Assembly: GCA_016712355.1 (NCBI GenBank)
Contig: JADJRF010000005.1
Location: 806,001 to 870,000 of the forward strand
Source of the DNA: Vampirovibrionales bacterium
GTDB taxonomy: Bacteria; Cyanobacteriota; Vampirovibrionia; Vampirovibrionales; Vampirovibrionaceae
Reading direction: 5' to 3'
DNA length: 64,000 nt
Shown here: positions 41,586-50,723 of the stretch, piece by piece
Layout: each line of letters starts with the position of its first letter
Position numbering within the stretch: the first letter of the stretch is position 1
Position numbers and translations under genes: made by a program
The notes under the pieces: model-generated
What the model was told of the DNA's origin: nothing
Databases searched by the model: none
What the model saw: only the letters and a program-made list of their open reading frames with translations

Positions 41586-43049
41586 CTAGCGGTACGGCGA
41601 ATAACGCGCCAGATTATCCGCAGGACGCGCATACAGCGCTTGCAGCGTGCGGCCGTCTCGCGGCGACGGCCCATCCGGCGCTTGCTGAAACTTTTCACAC
41701 TGAGGAGGGACGGGGGTGGCGGCCGCGCTGTCCCACGGCAGAGGAATATCGTCAACGCGCAGCCCATAAGCGGGATACATTAAATCGGCGGGATCGTCGC
41801 TATGCCCCCATAAACCAAGCGCATGACCCAGCTCGTGCGCCACGGCTCGCGCAGAAGGATTTTCTCCTGTCATCTCAATGAGAACCGCGGTGCGGATACG
41901 CTCTCCGGGATCCAGGGTTAAAATGGGCCGGGTGACGGGATGCAGCGCGCTTTGCGGGGTGCGCGTCCAGGCAATGATAATATCGGCGCGCTCAGGCTGA
42001 ACGGTCTGCGTCAGGGGTAGATACAAGCGCCATTGCGCCAGCGCGCTTTCAACCATGGCGGTTTCGCGTAAGGTTGGGGCGTCGGTATAAACGCGAACAG
42101 GCAAGGTCGTCCAACGCATGGCCGCGCCGTTGGGGCGCTTTAAAATCCGCGCAGCGTAATCCGGGCCCAAAAGCGAGGGCGTCGCAGCCGCCTGTTTCCA
42201 GACGGCTTTCTCAACCGGAGCAGGCGGCGTAATGGCTGTTGCGCCAAGCGCAGGCGCCGCCATGGTCACCACCTCCAGAACGGTTTGACTGGCTTCCGAC
42301 GCCTGCCCGGACGCCTGCGCGGCAACAGGGACGCTCACCGGCGGATCGGCGAGCAGTTCGCGGCTTTCCTCGTCTGGCGGTGCCGCTGAGTCGGGATGCG
42401 CTCGGGCAGTAACCACGCCGTCTGATGACAGGCGCACTTCACGCGGGGCCAGCGGCAGGGCGTAAGAGAGCTGCTTCAAACGCGCCGAGGCGTCCTGATA
42501 CGGGAAACTCCGGCCAAAGACGTACGTTTCCAGTTGGGACAAGCGTTCGGGGGTTGGCGTGGCATCGTACGAACGTCCCAGCAAACGCGATTCCATATAA
42601 GCAATCAGCCGCGCATCGTTGCGTTTCGCCAGAGGCTCTGCCTGAGACGGGCTTTCTCGAAGGCGTTGGGAAATGGCCTTCAGGCGCGCGGCGCGCGGCG
42701 CCGGGTTGAGTTGTCCGAACAGGGTTTTTTCAATTCGCCCCAGCCGGGATTTTAACAAGTCTTGCGGGTAGGTTCGGCCATACAGGCGGGTTTCCGCGGC
42801 GGCGAGCTGAGCTTGCGCTTGCGCGGTTTCGGCGGGATTGTCGACATTTTCCAGGAATTCAACCATGCGTGGCAGCGCAATAGGCGCTATTTTAGGCCCG
42901 AGTCCGGGCTGAAAATTTCGCTGCGGCGACTGCGCGATCGCCACAGAGGCGCACGCAGCCAGAGCGCACAACAGGCCAGACGCGCTCCCTATTTGCCGCA
43001 GCAGCAGTCGGGCGCAGTAGTAAAAGCCATCAGCCATCAGGTCGGCCAT
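41586..43049 (-). CDS. Secreted matrixin-like metallopeptidase with L-E/F-G repeats
   Basis: 487 residues. The N-terminus (LLCALAACASVAIAQ) is a signal peptide with likely cleavage near residue 40. Residues about 84-195 contain repeats of the type E-x-x-L/F-G-R-x-Y ... RL-x-x-LE (AAETRLYGRTYPQDLL, RIEKTLFGQL, MESRLLGRSY, LETYVFGRSFPY). The catalytic domain has HELGHALGLWGH (405-416) with the Met-turn DLMYPAYG (Met424), the full metzincin/matrixin signature. A disordered Ala/Pro/Val-rich linker joins them. An AAGGAG lies rather far (15 bases) upstream. Confidence 0.85.
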   Translation of the reverse strand: MADLMADGFYYCARLLLRQIGSASGLLCALAACASVAIAQSPQRNFQPGLGPKIAPIALPRMVEFLENVDNPAETAQAQAQLAAAETRLYGRTYPQDLLKSRLGRIEKTLFGQLNPAPRAARLKAISQRLRESPSQAEPLAKRNDARLIAYMESRLLGRSYDATPTPERLSQLETYVFGRSFPYQDASARLKQLSYALPLAPREVRLSSDGVVTARAHPDSAAPPDEESRELLADPPVSVPVAAQASGQASEASQTVLEVVTMAAPALGATAITPPAPVEKAVWKQAAATPSLLGPDYAARILKRPNGAAMRWTTLPVRVYTDAPTLRETAMVESALAQWRLYLPLTQTVQPERADIIIAWTRTPQSALHPVTRPILTLDPGERIRTAVLIEMTGENPSARAVAHELGHALGLWGHSDDPADLMYPAYGLRVDDIPLPWDSAAATPVPPQCEKFQQAPDGPSPRDGRTLQALYARPADNLARYSPYR

Positions 43050-43099
43050 GATCCGGGCAAGCAGCTCCTTTTGATCGGGTCCCTTTTGAGGGTGATTCT

Positions 43100-43105
43100 A
43101 TTATA
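43100..43105 (-). promoter_or_regulatory. Consensus -10 box for the metallopeptidase gene
   Basis: TATAAT on the reverse strand, 51 bases upstream of the start codon. No good -35 at 16-18 bases. Confidence 0.4.
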
Positions 43106-43330
43106 GAACGCGCGCGGGCCAAGACCGCCGGAACTGTAGATGCCAACGTTTCCGAAAAGACGCGTGACAAGGCGATAGAGCCCGATTAGAATCGACGCGT
43201 ACGCACGGGATTTCATCGCGCGCCGCCTCGGCTCAAATCGGCGCGTTGCGAGCCCCCTCTTGCCGACGCGGTTTTTTTTTGCCAGAATCGTTTCCGCTGC
43301 GCCCCTCCCGCATGACAAGGATTTTTTACC

Positions 43331-43543
43331 ATGCCAGTTCCCAAGAAGCGCCAGGGTCACTCTGATCAGGGACACCGTCGCGCCTGCTGGAAAGCCGTTA
43401 TTCCGGAAATCAGCAAATGCCCCAATTGCGGGGCGGTTCGTCATCCGCATACTATGTGCGGGGCCTGCGGCTTTTACCGCGACCGCATCGTGCGCGATCT
43501 TGCCGTGGCCGAGGAAACTTTCGAACTGGATGACAACGAGTAA
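43331..43543 (+). CDS. rpmF: Ribosomal protein bL32
   Basis: 70 residues, part of the 50S subunit. The start MPVPKKRQGHSDQGHRRACW and zinc-ribbon Cys pairs (CPNC and CGAC) are characteristic, so this is the Cys-containing, zinc-binding form. AAGGA precedes the ATG by 9-10 bases. It heads the plsX-fab cluster, an arrangement common in many phyla that links ribosome and membrane lipid synthesis. Confidence 0.96.
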   Translation: MPVPKKRQGHSDQGHRRACWKAVIPEISKCPNCGAVRHPHTMCGACGFYRDRIVRDLAVAEETFELDDNE

Positions 43544-43600
43544 GACCCGCCGGTGTTGGCGTCATTCGGTATTGTCGAGCGCGTTTGACGACGAGGGAGT

Positions 43601-44620
43601 ATGACCAGTCAGCCGATTCGGGTCGCTATTGACGCGATGGGAGGCGATTACGCCCCTGCTGAGATCGTCAGGGGCGCGGTTCTTGCCGCCCGAGAGCATC
43701 ATGTTACGCCGCTTCTGGTCGGCCCGCCCGCCATTGTCGAAGAAAGCCTCAAGGCACACGACACGCGCGGTTTATCGATTGAAATAGTCGCCGCAAGCGA
43801 AGTCATCGATATGGGCGACTCGCCCACCACGTCGCTGCGGAAGAAAAAAGACGCCTCGATCTCGGTCACCGCGCGCTGCGTCAAAAACGGCAATGCGCAG
43901 GCCATGGTTGCCGCAGGCAGTACAGGCGCGGCAATGGCGGCGGCGCTTCTGACGCTGGGACGCCTTGAAGGCGTGGATCGCCCTGCAATTGGCGTGGTGC
44001 TGCCATCTCTGGCTGCGCCGTGTCTCCTGTTGGACGCGGGCGCCAACGCCGATTGCGCGCCTCATATGCTCCTGCAGTTTGGGCGGATGGGCAGCGTGTT
44101 TATGCACAACGTCTACGGCGTGGAGCGTCCGCGCGTCGGCGTGCTGAATATCGGCGAAGAGCTGGGCAAGGGCAACGCGCTGGCCCATGCGGCCTACGAG
44201 CTGTTATCGCAGGATCCGGCCCTGAATTTCATTGGCAATATTGAAGGCAACGACCTGTTCTGCGGCAACGCCGACGTTGCCGTGTGCGACGGGTTTGTGG
44301 GCAACGTCGCGCTGAAAAGCGTAGAAGGCGTCAGCAAAATGTTAATGACGCATCTCAAACAGGAACTGACCGCTCACTGGCTGACGTCTCTGGGCGCAAT
44401 GATGATAAAACCCGCGCTGCGCAGCGCGAGAGGCAAAGTAGACCCGAATGAACACGGCGGCGCGCTTTTGCTGGGCGTGCGCGGGGTGTGCGTCATCGCC
44501 CACGGATCGAGTAACGCCAACGCCATCGTTAACGCCGTGCGCGTGGCAAAACACGCGGTCGAGAGCGACGTATTAGGCAAAATGGGAGGACGTCTCCTGG
44601 AAAGCGCAGGCTGTTCATGA
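43601..44620 (+). CDS. plsX: Acyl-ACP:phosphate acyltransferase PlsX
   Basis: 339 residues. It converts acyl-ACP to acyl-phosphate for phospholipid synthesis. It begins IRVAIDAMGGDYAP, the family signature. VAAGSTGAAMAAALLTLGRLEGV and VLNIGEELGKGN are the usual active-site regions, and GGALLLGVRGVCVIAHGSSNANAI closes it. GAGGGAG lies just upstream of the ATG. Its stop overlaps the fabH start (ATGA). Confidence 0.96.
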   Translation: MTSQPIRVAIDAMGGDYAPAEIVRGAVLAAREHHVTPLLVGPPAIVEESLKAHDTRGLSIEIVAASEVIDMGDSPTTSLRKKKDASISVTARCVKNGNAQAMVAAGSTGAAMAAALLTLGRLEGVDRPAIGVVLPSLAAPCLLLDAGANADCAPHMLLQFGRMGSVFMHNVYGVERPRVGVLNIGEELGKGNALAHAAYELLSQDPALNFIGNIEGNDLFCGNADVAVCDGFVGNVALKSVEGVSKMLMTHLKQELTAHWLTSLGAMMIKPALRSARGKVDPNEHGGALLLGVRGVCVIAHGSSNANAIVNAVRVAKHAVESDVLGKMGGRLLESAGCS

Positions 44621-45702
44621 CGATTGGCGCACCGTCGGATATCGGGTTGAGCCTGATTGGCATTGGCGCCTGTATCCCCGAAACGGCGCTCACTAACGAT
44701 GATATGGCCCGTCTCGTCGATACGTCCGACGAATGGATCACCACGCGCACTGGTATTCGCAAGCGCCATGTGGTTTCTGGCGATCAGACGGTGGCGGATC
44801 TGGCGATCGCCGCCGCGCGCGATGCGCTGGCCAGCGCCGGAATCAGCGCTGAGGCCATCGATTTGATTATCGTCGCCACGTCGACGCCCGACACGATTTA
44901 TCCCGGCGTGGCCTGTCAAGTGCAGGCGGCCATCGGCGCGCGTCAGGCGTTTGGCTTTGATATGGCGCTGGCCTGCAGCGGCTTTGTCTTTGCGCTGGCC
45001 ACGGCCCAGCAGTTTTTACGCACCGGCATGCGCCGCATGGCGCTGGTGATTGGCGCGGATATTCATTCGCGCTTTGTCGACTGGAGCGATCGCAATACCT
45101 GCGTGCTGTTTGCTGATGGCGCCGGCGCCGCGATTGTTTCGGCGCAAGCGGGCGCGCCGGATAACTTCCTGTCCAACGTGCTGTACACCGACGGAACGAA
45201 GGGGCCGGAACTCACGCTGTTTCTGAATTCGCAAAACTGTCCGCTGGCCGAACCCCGACAAACCGTGGCTCCTTACGTGACGATGAACGGTCGCGAGATG
45301 TTCAAGTTCGCTGTGGGCGTCGTGCCCTCGGCGATCACGGCCGCTCTGGACGCCGCCGGTCTGAAGATCGACGATATTGATTATCTGGCGCTGCATCAGG
45401 CCAATATTCGCATCATGCAGGCGATGTCCGAAAAGCTGGGCATCGCGCCGGAAAAGCTGATCGTGAACCTCGACGAAGTCGGCAATACGTCGGCCGCGTC
45501 TATTCCCATCGCCCTCAATGACGCCGTTCTCAAAGGCCAGCTCAAACCCGGCCAGTTGGTCGCCCTGTGCGGCTTTGGCGCCGGCGTCGCATGGGGAGCA
45601 AGCGTGATGCGCTGGACGCTGAGCGATTGCCGGCCGCAGGCGGCCCAATCGGTTCAGACGGCGCAAAGCGAACCGGCCCAACCTGTGAGCGCTGGCGCCT
45701 AA
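44617..45702 (+). CDS. fabH: 3-oxoacyl-ACP synthase III FabH
   Basis: 361 residues. It starts fatty-acid synthesis by joining an acyl-CoA to malonyl-ACP. The active Cys120 is in MALACSGFVFAL; His is in LALHQANIRIM and Asn in GNTSAASIPIAL, giving the Cys-His-Asn triad. EWITTRTGIRKRHV is the usual CoA-binding region. The C-terminal 25 residues are an extra Gln/Ala-rich tail. Overlaps plsX by four bases and is followed 57 bases later by fabD. Confidence 0.96.
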   Translation: MTIGAPSDIGLSLIGIGACIPETALTNDDMARLVDTSDEWITTRTGIRKRHVVSGDQTVADLAIAAARDALASAGISAEAIDLIIVATSTPDTIYPGVACQVQAAIGARQAFGFDMALACSGFVFALATAQQFLRTGMRRMALVIGADIHSRFVDWSDRNTCVLFADGAGAAIVSAQAGAPDNFLSNVLYTDGTKGPELTLFLNSQNCPLAEPRQTVAPYVTMNGREMFKFAVGVVPSAITAALDAAGLKIDDIDYLALHQANIRIMQAMSEKLGIAPEKLIVNLDEVGNTSAASIPIALNDAVLKGQLKPGQLVALCGFGAGVAWGASVMRWTLSDCRPQAAQSVQTAQSEPAQPVSAGA

Positions 45703-45759
45703 AAAAACGCGCCATCTCGACGTCACGTCACAAGAAACCCAATGAGAGAGTCTGTCGCG

Positions 45760-46704
45760 ATGCCTAAATTCGCTTTTATTTTTCCAGGCCAAGGCGCGCA
45801 AAGCGTGGGCATGGGGCGCGATTTTGCCGAAGCCAGCGAGTCGGCGCGCCATGTGTTTGAGGTTTTCAATCGTTTTACGTCCGCCGACCTGAGCCAGGTG
45901 TGCTTTGAGGGCCCCGAAGACGCCTTGCGCCGCACCCGTTATACGCAACCGGCGATTCTGGCCACAGCGCTGGCGGCCTTGACGGTGTTTCGTGAACGAT
46001 GCGCGCTCAAGCCAGCTTATACCGCCGGGCATAGCCTGGGAGAATATGGAGCGTTATACGCCAGTGGCGCGATTTCGCTGGAGGGCGCCGCCCGACTGAT
46101 TCAGCGGCGCGCACAATTAATGGATGCCGCCCCGCCCGGGGCGATGGCCGCTGTTCTCGGATTGCCCGAAGCCCAGGTCGACCGCGCATTGGCTGAATTT
46201 CCGCGAGAAGAAGTCACAGTCGCCAATTATAACGCTGCCGATCAGGCCGTGATCTCCGGCGCCCCGCAAGGCGTTGCGCAAGCAAGCGAGCGCCTTAAAG
46301 AAGCAGGCGCCAAGCGCGTGATTCCGCTGGCTGTGGGCGGCGCATTTCATTCGCCTTTGATGGATGCGGCGGCGGCGGAATTTACAGCATTTCTAGCCAA
46401 CGAATCGTTTGTCGATACGCTGATTCCGGTGATCGCCAATGTAGACGCTCAACCCACCACGCGCGGCGAGCAGTTTCGCGACAAACTGGGCCGACAGGTG
46501 AATCACTCGGTGTTGTGGTCGCGCACCACGCGCGCGCTTCTTGGCGAGCTGGGCGTAGATGCCATCATCGAGTTCGGTCCGGGGCGCGTGCTGACCGGCA
46601 TGATTCGCAAAACCTACCCGGACGTCCGGGTGTATAACGTATACGATATGGCATCTCTGGAAGAAACCCTCTCCGCGCTGAACGCTTCGGCGCCGGTGGC
46701 CTGA
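45760..46704 (+). CDS. fabD: Malonyl-CoA:ACP transacylase FabD
   Basis: 314 residues. It loads malonyl groups on ACP. FAFIFPGQGAQSVGMG opens the fold, the active Ser92 is in GHSLGEYGALY and the His is in GGAFHSPLM. I chose ATG 45760 because GAGAGAG lies 9 bases upstream and the conserved MPKFAF starts there; ATG 45742 adds six residues. Confidence 0.95.
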   Translation: MPKFAFIFPGQGAQSVGMGRDFAEASESARHVFEVFNRFTSADLSQVCFEGPEDALRRTRYTQPAILATALAALTVFRERCALKPAYTAGHSLGEYGALYASGAISLEGAARLIQRRAQLMDAAPPGAMAAVLGLPEAQVDRALAEFPREEVTVANYNAADQAVISGAPQGVAQASERLKEAGAKRVIPLAVGGAFHSPLMDAAAAEFTAFLANESFVDTLIPVIANVDAQPTTRGEQFRDKLGRQVNHSVLWSRTTRALLGELGVDAIIEFGPGRVLTGMIRKTYPDVRVYNVYDMASLEETLSALNASAPVA

Positions 46705-46753
46705 CGTCTCGGGAATTCCGCGTTGTCTTCATTCAAAACAGGAGATCGAGGCT

Positions 46754-47707
46754 TTGATCGCACTAAAACCCGCTATGAGACGACCCTGGGCGTTAGGCGT
46801 TATGGCGATGACGCTGCTGACGCTCTGCGTCGTCTCACCGCCGCCGTTGACGCCTTGCGCGCGCGCGGAAAAACCTCTGGCCGTCGACGCCTCTACGGCA
46901 TTTTCGGATCGGCTGCTGGCGCTAACGCGTCGCCTGCAGGCGGTCTCCACTGGCGAGAAAAACGGCTTTCGCCGGTCGATTGGCATTCTGCGCGAAAGCG
47001 TAACGCCGCAAGATTCGCTGACCTTTCGCGAACATGCTGTCGACGTCTGGCTACAGTCATACTATGAACGCGCCATGACGCGCGGCGATCTCCTCGAAGC
47101 ACTGGGCGTCTCGCAGCCACTGAACCGCTCCTCGCAATTGTCTGCGATTCGTCGGCAGGTGCGCCCCTTGGGCTTTGAGGCGCATGTGGAAGACGGCGCT
47201 GTGGCGCAGATCCCGCGGTTTTCACTCCTGCGCCGCCGTTTAGGCGATCTGGCCGGGCCCGCCTGGCGCTCGTATTGGGCTTTGCAAGCGGAGGAAATCG
47301 ATCGGCCACTGGAAATCGAAGGCTTGCCCGCCGTGCCGTGGGACCAGATGCGGCGGCGGCTGACGGCGCGTGAGCAATTTCTGACGCTCTATCCGCACTT
47401 TGTGCGGCGTCGCGACGTCGACTGCGAGCGCGAATGGATTCTGCTGGATTATGTGGGCGCGCTGGATCCCGCCGTTCTCGCCGATTCGCGTCAGCGCCCG
47501 CGCGCTGATGCGCTGGCCAGTTACGCCCTCTTTCTGGAGCGTAATCGCGACTCGCATTCTTTTGGCCTGATTCGCGATTATCGCCGCTTGTTGCTTGGAC
47601 AGGGCGATAAGCTGGACGTGGCCGCCGTGCGGGCGTTTCTCGACGCCCAGAATTTGCCGAAACCATCGTTTCGCGCCGCCTCGTCGGGCGAGGCCTCGCC
47701 CGAATAG
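46754..47707 (+). CDS. Secreted protein of unknown function inside the fab operon
   Basis: 317 residues starting at TTG with AGGAG 9 bases upstream. Residues 1-38 form a signal peptide (WALGVMAMTLLTLCVV, then APxxR-like region ending ARA). The mature part is helical and rich in Arg and Leu (LLALTRRLQAVSTGEKNGF, then VWLQSYYERAMTRGDLLEA, a motif that recalls S-layer-homology helices). There is no catalytic motif I can name. It sits between fabD and fabG, transcribed with them (49 and 26 bases to its neighbours), where no extra gene is normally found. Confidence 0.75.
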   Translation: MIALKPAMRRPWALGVMAMTLLTLCVVSPPPLTPCARAEKPLAVDASTAFSDRLLALTRRLQAVSTGEKNGFRRSIGILRESVTPQDSLTFREHAVDVWLQSYYERAMTRGDLLEALGVSQPLNRSSQLSAIRRQVRPLGFEAHVEDGAVAQIPRFSLLRRRLGDLAGPAWRSYWALQAEEIDRPLEIEGLPAVPWDQMRRRLTAREQFLTLYPHFVRRRDVDCEREWILLDYVGALDPAVLADSRQRPRADALASYALFLERNRDSHSFGLIRDYRRLLLGQGDKLDVAAVRAFLDAQNLPKPSFRAASSGEASPE

Positions 47708-47733
47708 TCCATTTACGAAAGGATTCGCTGCTT

Positions 47734-48462
47734 ATGTCTGATGTTCCTGTCGCCATTGTCACCGGCGGATCGCGCGGGATTGGGCGCGCCTGCGTGCTGG
47801 CGCTGGCTGAAGCCGGTTATGACGTCGCCTTTAGTTTTGCGGCCAACAAGCAGGCCGCCAGCGATCTCGAAGCCAGCGTCAAGGTATTTGGACGCCGGGT
47901 CCTGGCGATTCAGGCCGATGCCGCCAATTCGGTGGAGGCGCAATTGCTGGTAGATCAGACCGTGGACGCTTTTGGGCGTCTGGATGCGCTGATCAATAAT
48001 GCGGGCGTCACCCGCGACGGCCTGATCCTGAGAATGAAAGACGAAGACTGGCGCCACGTGATCGAAACCAATCTGTCGGGCGCGTTTTACACCACGCGGG
48101 CGGCGGCCAAAGTCATGATGAAGCGCCGCGCCGGGGCGATCGTCAATATCTCCAGCGTTGTCGGCGTTTACGGCAACGCCGGGCAAGCCAACTACGCGGC
48201 CAGTAAAGCAGGCCTGATTGGTCTGACCAAGGCGTCGGCAAAGGAACTGGGGGCGCGCAATATTCGCGTCAACGCCATTGCGCCAGGGTTTATCGCTACC
48301 GATATGACCGAAGGCCTGCCGGCCGAGCAGATTGTCGAGCATATTCCGCTGGGACGGCTGGGCGCTCCCGACGATATTGCAAAGGCGGTTCTCTTTCTGG
48401 TACGCTTTGGGGATTACATTACGGGGCAAGTCATTCAGGTGGATGGCGGACTCGTTTTGTAA
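47734..48462 (+). CDS. fabG: 3-oxoacyl-ACP reductase FabG
   Basis: 242 residues, an NADPH-dependent short-chain dehydrogenase that reduces the beta-keto group in each elongation cycle. The cofactor site is VTGGSRGIGRA, with INNAGVTRDGLILRM. The catalytic residues are Ser in NISSVVGVYGN and Tyr/Lys in NYAASKAGLIG. The C-terminus YITGQVIQVDGGLVL is typical of FabG. AAAGGA lies upstream of the ATG. Confidence 0.96.
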   Translation: MSDVPVAIVTGGSRGIGRACVLALAEAGYDVAFSFAANKQAASDLEASVKVFGRRVLAIQADAANSVEAQLLVDQTVDAFGRLDALINNAGVTRDGLILRMKDEDWRHVIETNLSGAFYTTRAAAKVMMKRRAGAIVNISSVVGVYGNAGQANYAASKAGLIGLTKASAKELGARNIRVNAIAPGFIATDMTEGLPAEQIVEHIPLGRLGAPDDIAKAVLFLVRFGDYITGQVIQVDGGLVL

Positions 48463-48620
48463 GGTCTGCGCAGGCGAGCGCCTTCACGGCGCGGGTTTAG
48501 GGCATATCGGCGATGCCAGCGCATCGCAGTTTTCCAGCCTCGCTTTGGCCGCATCAAGTTTTCAAGAGTCAGATCCCTTTTCCGTTTTGATGAATCGCAC
48601 TGGAGGTTAAACGCCGTCTG

Positions 48621-48872
48621 ATGAGCAGTACCACCGCCACTACATATGATCGCGTCAAGAAAGTGATCGTCGAGCAGTTGAGCTGCTCGGAAGAAGAAGT
48701 GAAATCTGAAGCCAGCTTCACCCAGGATCTCGGCGCTGATTCGCTGGATACGGTTGAGCTGGTTATGGCCTTCGAAGAAGAATTCGGCATGGAAATTCCT
48801 GACGAAGACGCCGAGAAAATCCAGACCGTAGGTGACGCCGTTCGCTTTATCGAGCAGCACGTCTCCAAATAG
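48621..48872 (+). CDS. acpP: Acyl carrier protein
   Basis: 83 residues. It carries growing acyl chains on a phosphopantetheine arm attached to Ser in DLGADSLDTVELV. It is acidic and helical with the usual DEDAEKIQTVGDAVRFI end. The 158-base gap before it (48463-48620) has room for its own promoter, which would suit the high demand for ACP. CTGGAGG lies close upstream. Confidence 0.97.
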   Translation: MSSTTATTYDRVKKVIVEQLSCSEEEVKSEASFTQDLGADSLDTVELVMAFEEEFGMEIPDEDAEKIQTVGDAVRFIEQHVSK

Positions 48873-48963
48873 CGTCTCTTGCTGATATTGTTTCTTTTTC
48901 GGGTGTGGCGGCGTTTGAGGCAGGAGTGCCGCCGGTGTTGTCGACAGGAATCCATGGCTGCAT

Positions 48964-50247
48964 ATGGCGCCTGATACTCTGAGCAAACCCCGCGTCGTCG
49001 TGACCGGAATGGGCGCGATTACGCCCATTGGTAATTCGCTGGACGCCATCTGGTCGCGGGTGATGAGCGGCGAAAGCGGCATCGGCTATCTCTCCAGCAT
49101 TCTGCCGGAAGAGATGACGTGCCGCATTGGCGGCGAAATCAAGGATTTTTGTCCAGAAGACTACATGGACAAAAAAGAAGCCCGCCGCATGGACCGCTAT
49201 ATGCAATTCGCCATGGCGGCGACCTCGCTGGCGTTTAAGGACGCCGATCTGCGCGTGGGCGATAATATCGTCGCCGAACGGCTGGGCGTGGTGCTGGGCA
49301 GTGGCGCGGGCGGCATGGGTACCATGGAATCGCAGCTTAAACGCGCGATTCAGCAGGGTTATCATAAAGTAAGCCCGTTTTTTGTCCCGATGATGCTGCC
49401 GGATTCTGGCGCCGGGCGCGTCTCCATCGCCTTTAAGGCCAGAGGCCCCAACAAGGCTGTGATTACGGCGTGTTCAACCGGCTCCGATTGTATCGGCGAG
49501 GCCTTGCGCGCCCTTCAGCGCGGCGAAGCCGACGTGATGATTGCCGGTGGCGCCGAAGCGCCCATTTACGCGCTGGCGGTGGCGGGTTTTGTGTCGGCGA
49601 GGGCTTTGTCCCAGCGTGAAGACGAGCCCACGCGCGCCAGTCGTCCGTTTGACAAGGATCGTGACGGCTTTGTTATTGCAGAAGGCGCGGGCGTCCTGAT
49701 TCTGGAAACGCTGGAACATGCGCAAGCCCGAGGCGCGCAGATCTACGCCGAACTCTCGGGTTATGGCTGCTCATCTGACGCCAACGATATCGTGGCGCCA
49801 TGCCCTGACGGCGACGGCGCGGCCCGCGCGATGATCATGGCCCTGCAGGATGCTGGCTTGACGCCGGAAGCGATTCAGTACATCAATGCGCACGGGACCA
49901 GCACGCCCTTGGGCGATGTGGCTGAAACGCTGGCGATTAAACGCGTGTTTGGCGAGTACGCCAAGGCAGGCCTGATGGTGAGTTCCACCAAGAGCCTGCA
50001 CGGCCATCTGCTGGGCGGCGCAGGCGCGCTGGAGGCGATTCTGTGCATTCTGGCCATGCGCCATAATATTGCCCCGCCGACTATCAATCTCGACCACCCG
50101 GATCCGCAATGCGATCTGGACTATGTGCCGCATCAGCCGCGACCGGTGGATAATCTGCGCGCGGTGATGTCGAATTCATTCGGTTTTGGCGGGCACAACG
50201 CCTCGCTTATCTTTAGAAAAACTGACGCTGCGGGCGTATGTGGTTAA
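48964..50247 (+). CDS. fabF: 3-oxoacyl-ACP synthase II FabF
   Basis: 427 residues, the elongating condensing enzyme. The Cys-His-His triad is visible: TACSTGSDCIGEALR, INAHGTSTPLGD and KSLHGHLLGGAGALEA. The last motif usually reads KSMTGH; the Thr-to-His change is notable but the catalytic His stays. It starts at ATG 48964; a nearby ATG at 48954 with better spacing to AGGA is out of frame. The last ten bases overlap yqeG. Confidence 0.95.
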   Translation: MAPDTLSKPRVVVTGMGAITPIGNSLDAIWSRVMSGESGIGYLSSILPEEMTCRIGGEIKDFCPEDYMDKKEARRMDRYMQFAMAATSLAFKDADLRVGDNIVAERLGVVLGSGAGGMGTMESQLKRAIQQGYHKVSPFFVPMMLPDSGAGRVSIAFKARGPNKAVITACSTGSDCIGEALRALQRGEADVMIAGGAEAPIYALAVAGFVSARALSQREDEPTRASRPFDKDRDGFVIAEGAGVLILETLEHAQARGAQIYAELSGYGCSSDANDIVAPCPDGDGAARAMIMALQDAGLTPEAIQYINAHGTSTPLGDVAETLAIKRVFGEYAKAGLMVSSTKSLHGHLLGGAGALEAILCILAMRHNIAPPTINLDHPDPQCDLDYVPHQPRPVDNLRAVMSNSFGFGGHNASLIFRKTDAAGVCG

Positions 50248-50723
50248 TCCCCACGCTGGTCGCCGCGCGCGTCACTGATATCTCGATAGAGACGCTGCGC
50301 GCTCTGGGCGTGCGCGGTCTGATTTTTGATCTGGACAATACCCTGATGGCCCCGCGCTCCGGGCGTCTTGACGCCGATATCTCGCAATGGCTGGCGGTGT
50401 TGGCGGCAGAAGGGTTTCAACTGGCGTGCGTCAGCAACAACAAACGCGCCGCCTACTGTCAATCGGCCCAGGAAACGCTGTCCATGCCGGTATTTGGTCA
50501 TGCGCGCAAACCGTTTGGAGCCAGTCTGGCGGCGGCGGTCGCGCAAATGGGCTTGTCGGCCCATGAAACGCTCGTGGTGGGCGATCGCCCGCTGACCGAT
50601 ATCTGGGGCGGTCGGCGCATCGGCGCTCAAACCGCTCTGGTGAAACCGCTGATGGGGCCGTTTGAGCCGCCCGCCATCCGGTTTTTGCGATGGATGGAGC
50701 GGCGGGTTGTTCGCGTTTCGTAA
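50238..50723 (+). CDS. YqeG-family HAD phosphatase
   Basis: 161 residues. HAD motif I is LIFDLDNTLM, motif II ACVSNN, and VVGDRPLTDIWGGRRIGA supplies motifs III and IV. YqeG-type enzymes belong to the HAD-IIIA phosphatases, related to the phosphatidylglycerophosphate phosphatase group, so dephosphorylation of PGP is a possibility. That would fit the fatty-acid and phospholipid genes upstream, but it is an inference. It overlaps both neighbours (10 bases with fabF, 17 with anmK). Confidence 0.87.
   Translation: MWLIPTLVAARVTDISIETLRALGVRGLIFDLDNTLMAPRSGRLDADISQWLAVLAAEGFQLACVSNNKRAAYCQSAQETLSMPVFGHARKPFGASLAAAVAQMGLSAHETLVVGDRPLTDIWGGRRIGAQTALVKPLMGPFEPPAIRFLRWMERRVVRVS

Noticed and set aside
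43037..43216. 59-codon reverse frame upstream of the metallopeptidase gene
   Set aside because: It spans the candidate -10 box and overlaps the signal-peptide region of the next gene; only a weak GAGG precedes it. Kept out for lack of support.
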